From an uncultured Flavobacteriales bacterium (lineage in GTDB: Bacteria; Bacteroidota; Bacteroidia; Flavobacteriales_D; Crocinitomicaceae): a DNA stretch of 11,110 nt. The DNA is taken from assembly GCA_903899795.1 (NCBI GenBank), contig CAIUKX010000094.1:1-11110 (forward strand), given 5' to 3'. The position numbers and the translations under genes were made by a program. The notes under the pieces are model-generated. The model worked only from the letters and a program-made list of their open reading frames with translations, did not search any database and was not told the origin of the DNA. Positions 5,504 to 11,110 of this stretch are shown piece by piece. The stretch's first letter is position 1, and each line of letters starts with the position of its first letter.

Positions 5504-7747
5504 ATGAGGATATTTCTACTTTTATTTTTCTTTATATCGTTCGCCAGTTTAGCACAAAACACCGTTGAACTCACTCCTGAAGAACGTGCCTATTTGTTTC
5601 ATATCGTTAAAAAAAGTCAGATTTTAGATACCAGCATGGGACGTTATTTCGATTACAAAGGTCCGATGATCAAGTATCCGAATAAATCGATCAACTACGA
5701 TTCCATCGAAAGTTTAATGATTACCAATCCTTCTTTATTAGTAATCCGAACGGAAGAAATCAACAAAACGGAAAAAGGTGTCGTACTGGAAGCAGCCAAT
5801 AAAACTGCTTTGTGGGAATTTAACCGCTGTCTGCATTTTCAACGGGAAGGTGGACCGGCTTTTGATCCCTACAAGGCTGAATATGACAAATTTGTGGAAG
5901 TACTTATCAAATACCTCCCTACCAATGCTTTGACCCGCAAAAATGGCACGGTTGTTCCCAATAAAAAATTAGATAACCTTAGTAATCCATCGCTTTCCAT
6001 TGATGACCGAATTGCTTTTCTTGGTTCTTTTCAATTTCTCGATGAAAACGATCGTATGGTTACGCTGAAGGGATTTAATCAAGGAATTACTGAATATGTA
6101 CAAAAAAGAACATTGGAGATTTTCACAGCCCTTGGAGGTGAGGCTTCCGTTTTACAAAATGTATTGATAGCAGCGGGTGATGGAAGTTCATCCGGCGGAG
6201 AAGAATCACGTGAAAAAGATGAAAAAGGAAGATGGACAGACGGACTACCGAAAGCAGTCGGATTATTTCCTTACCAAACACAGTTGACTGTTCCTGAACG
6301 AAAAGTGGAACCTTTGCTTTTCAATGAAAGTGATTACAAAACAGTCGGTGAAAACAAAAATACCAACCTCCATTTCGACGTTTGGAGCTACAATAAAGAG
6401 AAACAAACGACGGTTGTCATTGAGAAACACGGCTTGACTTATCACCTGTTCAGTTCGGGAGAAAACCGTTTTTTATCGCCCGATTCTTCGTTTATCAATG
6501 GAAACACTTTTCAATCGATGATCAATGATCTTGAATTCGTTCGGATTGCTAAATTGAAAGACATGATTTACGGGAAACGTGGTTACGATTACCAAATCAA
6601 AGACAACACCAAGAAAAAAGATAAAACAGAATTGCTGATCGAAAAGCACGAGAAAAAATATTCTGACTTCGGATACAAACCGATCGTGACAAAAAATAAA
6701 ATGTCGCGCAAGACCAAAAAGCAAAAAAAGAATGCCGCTCCGGGCAAACAAATCGATTATCAACCAATTACTGATTCTCAAAAAGATGTTCGTAAAGACG
6801 AGCAAAATTCTATTGTTGGATTGTACGGTCAATATGATTTTTACAAACGTGAAATTGAACGACTGAAAAAAGAAAAAGAAGAATGTATTGACATCCTTGC
6901 ACGTTATCAGCGAAGACTGGAAACCTATAAACAATTGATTGGTACACATTGGGCAACCTACAAAGAGAAAGATGGTATTTACATGTTCCAGGATTCTTCC
7001 ACTTTCGATATGATGACACAGGAATTTCATTTCAAAGCTGATTCCATCCGTGAAGATTTCGAAGTTCGTGTACTTGCTATTCCTGAAAACTGTTTATCTG
7101 ATCTAGCTGATGAAGTGATGCTTCACATGAGTCTCGTAGACGCAACTCCGCATTATGATGCACGCCTGAGAATCGAATTGAACGATGTTTTTGCTTCCGA
7201 CAAATGGGATTTGGCTCGACCACTTTTTGATAAAGAGGATAGTGTTGCTGTTCGCCAGTTTTTTGAAGAAATGCTGAATAAAAAAGCTCCTTTTACGATC
7301 GTTGCTAAAGGACAAGGAATCGGTTTATGGAATGGTTCCAGAACTGTAAAAAATCCTAAACCAGTTGAACAACTTGCCTATAAAGGTTCTAAAATGGATA
7401 CTACTTACCTACGACTTCGAAAATCGGAATTGTTTATCAATCTGGAAAAACACATTCAAATCGAAGTAAATTCATACACAGATCCGGTTACTTCTAATCT
7501 TCAGGTTCAAAATGCGACATTAACTGCTTTGATGGCAAAGTATAAATTATCCAAAAACGATATTTTGAGTGTCTACCGAACAGCTACTTTACTCAAAAAG
7601 TTAAAACAGGAAATCAACACTCTCGCTCCACTTTACCTCGATAAAGACAAATCTAAAGCAGTACTTTCCCGTTTCAACAAGGAAATGGCAAAAGCAAAAA
7701 TCATTGTCGGAAAAACAAGTGTAAAATTGAGTGAATTAGACAAGTAA
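5504..7747 (+). CDS. Large exported lysine-rich protein of unknown function, paired with an OmpA-like protein
   Basis: I do not recognise this 747-aa protein. A signal peptide is clear (residues 1-17, a Phe/Leu-rich core ending SLA before Gln18). No T9SS sorting domain, lipobox or later membrane helix is seen, so a periplasmic or envelope location is likely. Visible parts: an N-terminal helical region (20-215); a Gly/Ser-rich linker (224-234); a mixed region with a probable beta segment TTVVIEKHGLTYHLF (302-316); a very Lys-rich stretch (365-412); a probable coiled coil (about 443-478, EIERLKKEKEECIDIL); a mixed alpha/beta region (480-660); and a helical tail (665-735). The OmpA-like gene starts 18 bp downstream, so the two are probably co-transcribed and may form a complex at the wall or outer membrane. 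The start at 5504 is the one that provides the signal peptide. Confidence 0.8.
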   Translation: MRIFLLLFFFISFASLAQNTVELTPEERAYLFHIVKKSQILDTSMGRYFDYKGPMIKYPNKSINYDSIESLMITNPSLLVIRTEEINKTEKGVVLEAANKTALWEFNRCLHFQREGGPAFDPYKAEYDKFVEVLIKYLPTNALTRKNGTVVPNKKLDNLSNPSLSIDDRIAFLGSFQFLDENDRMVTLKGFNQGITEYVQKRTLEIFTALGGEASVLQNVLIAAGDGSSSGGEESREKDEKGRWTDGLPKAVGLFPYQTQLTVPERKVEPLLFNESDYKTVGENKNTNLHFDVWSYNKEKQTTVVIEKHGLTYHLFSSGENRFLSPDSSFINGNTFQSMINDLEFVRIAKLKDMIYGKRGYDYQIKDNTKKKDKTELLIEKHEKKYSDFGYKPIVTKNKMSRKTKKQKKNAAPGKQIDYQPITDSQKDVRKDEQNSIVGLYGQYDFYKREIERLKKEKEECIDILARYQRRLETYKQLIGTHWATYKEKDGIYMFQDSSTFDMMTQEFHFKADSIREDFEVRVLAIPENCLSDLADEVMLHMSLVDATPHYDARLRIELNDVFASDKWDLARPLFDKEDSVAVRQFFEEMLNKKAPFTIVAKGQGIGLWNGSRTVKNPKPVEQLAYKGSKMDTTYLRLRKSELFINLEKHIQIEVNSYTDPVTSNLQVQNATLTALMAKYKLSKNDILSVYRTATLLKKLKQEINTLAPLYLDKDKSKAVLSRFNKEMAKAKIIVGKTSVKLSELDK

Positions 7748-7765
7748 CCCATTTCTCCAAATACC

Positions 7766-8563
7766 ATGAATCGATCCTTCTTCTCCCTCCTATTTCTACT
7801 TATCAGTGGGCTTGCATTCGGACAGGAAAAAACGTCTGTTTTGAACTTGTATTTTGAATTCGGTAAAGATCAATTAATCCCACAGTCGACTGCCGATTTG
7901 AAAGCGTTTCTTGAAAAAGCACACCAACAATCCTTTGAAATTACCATTACAACTTTTTGCGATACAATAGGTTCCAACGATTACAATATTGCTCTTTCCG
8001 ATCTGCGTTTGGCTCGGATGAAGGAAGCTTTTAGCAAAGAGAATATCACTTTAAAGAACTTTGAGAGCCGCGGTGAAGTTTTATCAAGTGAAGCTGCTAG
8101 CAACCCTCTAAATCATCAACGAAGAGCTCAAATCAGTTATACTGAACCTGAAAAACCGGTTGTAAAAAAGAATAATGGTGCCACTGAGAAATTTGCATCT
8201 GTTCTTACATCGACCAATAACTCAGAGATTGAACCCATCCGTTTGGACATTCAATTTGAAGGAGGAACGGCTATTATCCTGTCAAAATCTTTTCCGGAAA
8301 TGGAAAGTCTCTTTGCTTTCATGGACGAGAACAAACAAGTAAAAGCTTTGATTCGCGGTCACGTTTGTTGTCAAAACGATCCAAACTTGGCAACGCAACG
8401 GGCATTTACCGTGTATCAAGGTTTATTGGACCGAGGAATTGCTCCGGAACGAATCGATTTCAAAGGGTTTAGCAATACTCTTCCCGTTGTTTTTCCTGAG
8501 GTAACTGAAGAAGATCGTCAGCGGAATCGACGGGTTGATGTGGTGTTTGAGATAAAAAAATGA
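7766..8563 (+). CDS. Exported protein with two OmpA-like (peptidoglycan-binding-type) domains
   Basis: This 265-aa protein has a signal peptide (1-19, ending AFG before Gln20). Two OmpA-C-like domains follow in tandem. The first (about 26-126) has LNLYFEFGKDQL, then FCDTIGSNDYNIALSDLRLARM, then NHQRRAQI; Asp66 and Arg119/120 fit the residues that contact diaminopimelate in OmpA. The second (about 157-263) has LDIQFEGGTAII, then IRGHVCCQNDPNLATQRA, then RQRNRRVDVVF. There the usual Asp of the GHxD-type motif appears replaced by Cys201, while Arg255/256 remain. No beta-barrel or lipobox is present, so it is probably periplasmic. It follows the 747-aa gene by 18 bp, so it may anchor that protein to the cell wall. 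Confidence 0.82.
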   Translation: MNRSFFSLLFLLISGLAFGQEKTSVLNLYFEFGKDQLIPQSTADLKAFLEKAHQQSFEITITTFCDTIGSNDYNIALSDLRLARMKEAFSKENITLKNFESRGEVLSSEAASNPLNHQRRAQISYTEPEKPVVKKNNGATEKFASVLTSTNNSEIEPIRLDIQFEGGTAIILSKSFPEMESLFAFMDENKQVKALIRGHVCCQNDPNLATQRAFTVYQGLLDRGIAPERIDFKGFSNTLPVVFPEVTEEDRQRNRRVDVVFEIKK

Positions 8564-8605
8564 TTGACATCAGTTTGAGTACCGTAGGGACAAGTCATTT
8601 TATAA

Positions 8606-8624
8606 GGATGGGTAGAACCCATCC
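8606..8624. repeat. Perfect 8-bp hairpin with 3-base loop
   Basis: GGATGGGT pairs perfectly with ACCCATCC around the loop AGA. It lies 42 bp after the OmpA-like stop codon and is followed by AAAAAC, not T residues. It may be a degenerate terminator or a fragment of a dispersed palindrome. Its 3-base loop matches the style of the hairpins at 8739 and 2478. Confidence 0.6.
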
Positions 8625-8652
8625 AAAAACGATGGACACAAACTATATAAGA

Positions 8653-8711
8653 TCTGTAGGATCGTTTCATATTATATAAGTTCTTCAAATTTTATGATCC
8701 GTTCCTACAGA
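8653..8711. repeat. Inverted repeat with 9-bp outer stem
   Basis: TCTGTAGGA (8653-8661) pairs perfectly with TCCTACAGA (8703-8711). Inside, CG and CAT on the left also face their complements on the right, so the stem could extend with internal loops. About 25 AT-rich bases form the loop. The phrase GTAGGGACAAGTCA at 8584-8597 resembles one arm and may be a further decayed copy. Confidence 0.55.
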
Positions 8712-8720
8712 ACTCAGGTC

Positions 8721-8792
8721 ATTCAGAGAGATTGCGATCAACGGATTGCATCCGTTGTTATAAAATAAAATCGTTCCACTGGAACTCTGAAT
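8721..8792. repeat. Nested inverted repeats: 8-bp outer stem enclosing two hairpins
   Basis: ATTCAGAG (8721-8728) is the exact reverse complement of CTCTGAAT (8785-8792). Inside lies CAACGGAT-TGC-ATCCGTTG (8739-8757), a perfect 8-bp stem with a 3-base loop. A shorter GTTCC-ACT-GGAAC stem (8773-8785) shares one base with the outer right arm. The layout would fold as a branched RNA or DNA structure. No known RNA family is recognised. Confidence 0.55.
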
Positions 8793-8886
8793 ATATTAGC
8801 AAGTATTTCACGCATATCAACAAATTATAATAGATTTTACCAATCCATTTATTTCTACGATGTGAATAGATATTCGAATCAATCCA

Positions 8887-8894
8887 TATCTTTA
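8887..8894 (+). promoter_or_regulatory. Possible -7 box of the DUF4440 gene
   Basis: TATCTTTA is one base from the Bacteroidota -7 box TAnnTTTG and lies 16 bp before the ATG. No TTG is found at the expected -33 distance, so support is weak. If used, the leader would be about ten bases. Confidence 0.3.
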
Positions 8895-8910
8895 CGAAAA
8901 AAATTGCACC

Positions 8911-9336
8911 ATGAAATTTTCGTTATTCCTTCTTCTTTTCGTCACTTTCAATGTTTCATTTTCGCAGAAAGAAAGTAAAGCTGTGTTAACCGTTAAAAAA
9001 AACATGAAAGAGCAGGAAACAGCCTGGAATCAAGGTGATATTCCGGGATTCATGAAACATTACTGGAACAACGATAGTTTGAAATTCATCGGAAGCAAGG
9101 GAATCACATACGGTTGGAAAAACACGTTGGATAATTACATCAAAGGATATCCGAATAAAGAAGCAATGGGAATTTTGAAATTCACGCTTGTCGAGACAAC
9201 TCAACTTTCCAAAACCAGCATTTACGTAATCGGAAAATGGGAATTAGCTAAGGAAAAAGCGGTTGGTGGGTATTTCACTTTACTTTGGAAAAAGATCGAT
9301 GGAAATTGGGTGATTGTGGCGGATCACACAAGCTAA
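8911..9336 (+). CDS. Exported DUF4440 / SnoaL-like (NTF2-fold) protein
   Basis: This 141-aa protein has a signal peptide (1-18, MKFSLFLLLFVTFNVSFS, before Gln19). The mature part is one NTF2-like domain of the DUF4440 type: TAWNQGDIPGFMKHYWNNDSLKFIGSKG (37-64), then TYGWKNTLDNYIKGYP (66-81), and the closing GYFTLLWKKIDGNWVIVADHTS (120-141). These match the family pattern almost end to end, so the gene is complete at its normal length. NTF2-fold proteins form a cone-shaped pocket. Some are enzymes, many only bind ligands, and no catalytic role can be read here. The signal peptide puts it in the periplasm or outside. It appears to be transcribed alone and converges on the PP-loop ATPase gene. 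Confidence 0.87.
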   Translation: MKFSLFLLLFVTFNVSFSQKESKAVLTVKKNMKEQETAWNQGDIPGFMKHYWNNDSLKFIGSKGITYGWKNTLDNYIKGYPNKEAMGILKFTLVETTQLSKTSIYVIGKWELAKEKAVGGYFTLLWKKIDGNWVIVADHTS

Positions 9337-9338
9337 TG

Positions 9339-9401
9339 AATTTTGAATGTTGAATGCTTAATTTTGAATAATTTAACATTCATAATTCAGCATTAAAAAT
9401 T
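9339..9401. terminator. Imperfect inverted repeat between convergent genes, possible two-way terminator
   Basis: AATTTTGAATGTTGAAT (9339-9355) and ATTCAGCATTAAAAATT (9385-9401) are near-complementary (15 of 17 positions). The arms are A-rich on the left and end in AT-rich sequence, so the stem would have a T-rich side for either direction. The right arm covers the last codons of the leftward PP-loop gene. Stem strength is low because it is mostly A-T. Confidence 0.45.
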
Positions 9402-10046
9402 AAACAGAAACGTTCCCTTGTCTTCATATGTTTCCGTGCGTCTGAAAGGAATTTCTTCGGAATAACCAGGACCATTCAGAACAATCGTATGGTATTCACC
9501 GTTTTCTCCGCATAAGTCAACAGCATTTATTGCATGTAATTCTTTGAGGGATTGAATACTTTCCAAAGTGATTTCTCGACCTAACCAATCGACTGTAAAC
9601 CAAGGAGCTTTGACACATGAAAAAATCACTTTGAAGTGGTATTGAACCAATTTATTCAGGATAACTTCTCGGTCCAAATGCCATAACGGAAGAAAGGCTT
9701 TTAGTCCGACTGCTTTGCATCGATTGGTAATCCAATTGGGTTGTTCCATCACTTCTGCGATATCTCCTGTAACAATTGTTTCTACACCATACGTTTCCTT
9801 CAATCGTACCAACGCTTCTTCGTAACTTTTCTCGAAAGGTTCTTGCAGATCAATTACTTCGTAGGGAAGATGAAGTGATTTTGCTTGTTGCTCCATGAGT
9901 TTGGAGGGATGTGCCCGCATTTCTTTTTCACCGATGGAAAAAGTCACGAGACGAATGATTTCAAATCCGGCTAATTTTGCTTCGTGGAGAGCGAGATTGC
10001 AGTCTTTTCCTCCGGTCCATAAAACGATTGCTTTGTTGTTTTTCAT
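9393..10046 (-). CDS. Dph6-like PP-loop ATPase (diphthine-ammonia-ligase family)
   Basis: This 217-aa cytosolic protein has an N-terminal PP-loop, LWTGGKDCNLAL (9-20), a variant of SGGKDS that binds ATP for adenylation. Other family marks are TGDI (93-96), a FLPLW phrase (118-122) and the C-terminal GENGEYHT (180-187), typical of the Dph6/MJ0570 family (COG2102). In eukaryotes and archaea Dph6 amidates diphthine on elongation factor 2. Bacteria lack diphthamide, so the substrate here must differ and is unknown. I recall COG2102 proteins in Bacteroidota cobalamin-uptake loci, which would fit the surface-protein neighbour, but this is only a lead. Length is normal. It is on the same strand as, and 141 bp after, the surface protein gene. 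Confidence 0.87.
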   Translation of the reverse strand: MKNNKAIVLWTGGKDCNLALHEAKLAGFEIIRLVTFSIGEKEMRAHPSKLMEQQAKSLHLPYEVIDLQEPFEKSYEEALVRLKETYGVETIVTGDIAEVMEQPNWITNRCKAVGLKAFLPLWHLDREVILNKLVQYHFKVIFSCVKAPWFTVDWLGREITLESIQSLKELHAINAVDLCGENGEYHTIVLNGPGYSEEIPFRRTETYEDKGTFLFNF

Positions 10047-10072
10047 TTTTGTTGTAATTGGAGTGTGAGTAA

Positions 10073-10187
10073 ATAACCACTAAGTACGCAAAGATTCACA
10101 CGAAGGACACAAAGGGAAAAATAGTGTTAACTCAACTGCATCCAACTTAGCGAACTTTGTGTATTCCTTGGTGTTCTTTGCGGTTAA
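10073..10187. repeat. Imperfect inverted repeat built from ~9-bp CRCNAAG units
   Basis: The left arm (10073-10114) and the reverse complement of the right arm (10146-10187) agree at about 27 of 42 positions without gaps. Agreement centres on recurring CRCNAAG units spaced about 9-10 bp apart. The right arm starts directly at the stop codon of the leftward surface protein. Similar CACAAAG-type runs between genes are, as I recall, common in Bacteroidota; their role is not established. A related copy lies at 5311-5342. Confidence 0.6.
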
Positions 10188-11110
10188 TCAATTGACATTG
10201 ATTTTTTCTATCCGCCGGTTTGCACCATTCGTGATTTCAACAAAAACACACGAAGATGCATAAGCAGATAGATCAATCGTGGCTTTACTTTCTACAGATT
10301 GCTGAAAGAGCAGTACTCCCACAAGATTCGTTATACGAACATCACTTTTCACCGAGACTTCAACTGTAATCTGACCTTGGGTTGGATTGGGATAAATCGA
10401 ACCGAATATTGTCAACTCATCAACCGATAGAGGCTCTTGATGAATGACTCCAACGGCATCCAAATCAAATCCCCCTGAATCAAATTCGGTTGGAAAAGGA
10501 TCATTAATAATTGTTCCCTGACTATCCTGCGTTCCAATAGATGGAGTGATACTTCCAATTACATCTATGATCTTCACATGCGTCACATTACTGATGTCCA
10601 AACCCACAGTTCCTGAGAGTTCGTCTAAATCAAAGGGTGTTCCGTATCCTTGCCTGTATTTCCCTGCCAGATTATTGAAATAGCGACAATCGGTATAGTT
10701 GAAAGGTCCGGTTTGAACCACAATCGGTGCTTCACTCACGGACGGAAAGCGGAAAAATGAAATCCCATCTGAACTAACTTCCACAAATGCCAATTCAATG
10801 TAATCATCCGCAAAGCCATTTTCGAAAACGGCAAAATCCGGTCCCGGTTCATCCTGAATCCCTCTATCGAAGGTCAAAACGGCTACACCGGAATCTCCCA
10901 AGGAAACAATATCGGCTGAATTTCCTTCGGCTTTGTGCAAGGCATTGGTATCTGCTCCGTATGAAGCTAAACCGGAGGAAGAATTGGTGATATTCATAAA
11001 GCCACGCGCTATGTGAATTCCGCTTGCCCAAGCAACAAAGGCTGAAGAATCTTTGTAAATAGCTGTTGAACCCGGATTTCCTGGAGCTGGGGCGTAGGTT
11101 TGGGAGAAAG
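10188..11110 (-). CDS. T9SS-sorted cell-surface protein (FAVFENGF type), 5' end beyond the window
   Basis: The frame is open to the right edge, with 37 codons before the first internal ATG at 10997 and no stop, so the gene is partial and lacks its N-terminus. The upstream codons continue the same domain (YAPAPGNPGSTAIYKDSSAF), so 10997 is not the true start. The visible domain includes SLGDSGVAVLTFDRGIQDE, then GPDFAVFENGF (52-62 from the ATG), then ELAFVEVSSDGISFFRFPS. I recall this pattern from Bacteroidota and PEP-CTERM surface proteins of unknown function. FDLDAVGVIHQ closes the domain near residue 187. The C-terminus is a T9SS type-A sorting domain with IYPNPTQGQITV at 201-212. It should be displayed on the cell surface. 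The Dph6-like gene follows on the same strand. Confidence 0.83.
   Translation of the reverse strand, partial: FSQTYAPAPGNPGSTAIYKDSSAFVAWASGIHIARGFMNITNSSSGLASYGADTNALHKAEGNSADIVSLGDSGVAVLTFDRGIQDEPGPDFAVFENGFADDYIELAFVEVSSDGISFFRFPSVSEAPIVVQTGPFNYTDCRYFNNLAGKYRQGYGTPFDLDELSGTVGLDISNVTHVKIIDVIGSITPSIGTQDSQGTIINDPFPTEFDSGGFDLDAVGVIHQEPLSVDELTIFGSIYPNPTQGQITVEVSVKSDVRITNLVGVLLFQQSVESKATIDLSAYASSCVFVEITNGANRRIEKINVN

Larger units (their letters stand above)
8564..8910. other. 347-bp non-coding stretch crowded with inverted repeats
   Basis: No open frame here looks coding. It holds at least five inverted repeats, listed separately, all between 8606 and 8792. It begins right after the OmpA-like stop codon and may include that operon's terminator, although no stem is followed by a clear T-run. 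The part from about 8793 to 8886 is plain AT-rich sequence. The promoter of the DUF4440 gene should lie at the right end. Confidence 0.6.

Noticed and set aside
6473..7030. Minus-strand open frame of 185 codons rich in Phe and Ile
   Set aside because: Its Phe-rich translation is the mirror of Lys/Glu-rich codons of the 747-aa gene on the other strand; it is a shadow and not a membrane protein.
10787..10990. Plus-strand open frame of 67 codons
   Set aside because: Antisense to the conserved FAVFENGF domain of the surface protein; composition is typical of a shadow frame.
10997..10997. ATG as the true start of the right-edge surface protein
   Set aside because: The frame continues open upstream with domain-like sequence and no signal peptide follows this ATG, so the gene is cut by the window edge.

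Overview
The window looks like a chromosomal stretch from a Bacteroidota bacterium, most likely Flavobacteriales (a Fluviicola/Crocinitomicaceae-like organism is a guess). Three proteins end in type IX secretion (T9SS) type-A sorting domains with a YPNPT motif. The DNA is AT-rich, several promoters resemble the Bacteroidota TTG / TAnnTTTG pattern, and GbsR/MarR, DCC and M23-T9SS proteins are typical of the phylum. No rRNA, tRNA, CRISPR array or transposase is visible.

Left block (1-2400, minus strand): a three-gene operon reading leftwards, GbsR/MarR regulator -> DCC (DUF393) thiol-redox protein with a membrane domain -> TIGR01777-type NAD(P)-dependent epimerase. The last two genes overlap by ATGA. 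Near-identical 18-bp palindromes lie in the regulator promoter and directly before the DCC gene, and are good candidates for the regulator's own operators. The first ~82 bases do not fit: GC rises to about 60% and the epimerase frame runs on into a peptide that looks like a proteobacterial signal peptide. A chimeric junction or foreign DNA is suspected.

Middle block (2478-5252): a secreted M23 endopeptidase with a T9SS tail (minus strand), divergent from a T9SS-sorted beta-rich surface protein (plus strand). Each has a hairpin downstream, one a clear intrinsic terminator.

Right-centre block (5253-8563, plus strand): an orphan 747-aa exported lysine-rich protein followed 18 bp later by a protein with two OmpA-like domains, probably a cell-envelope pair. 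Next comes a 347-bp non-coding stretch full of inverted repeats, then a small exported DUF4440/SnoaL-like protein.

Right end (9393-11110, minus strand): a T9SS surface protein cut by the window edge, then a Dph6-like PP-loop ATPase. From what I recall of Bacteroidota cobalamin-uptake loci, this pair could be the tail of one, but nothing visible proves it. Their 141-bp gap holds an imperfect inverted repeat built from a ~9-bp CRCNAAG unit; a second copy of this repeat lies at 5311-5342.
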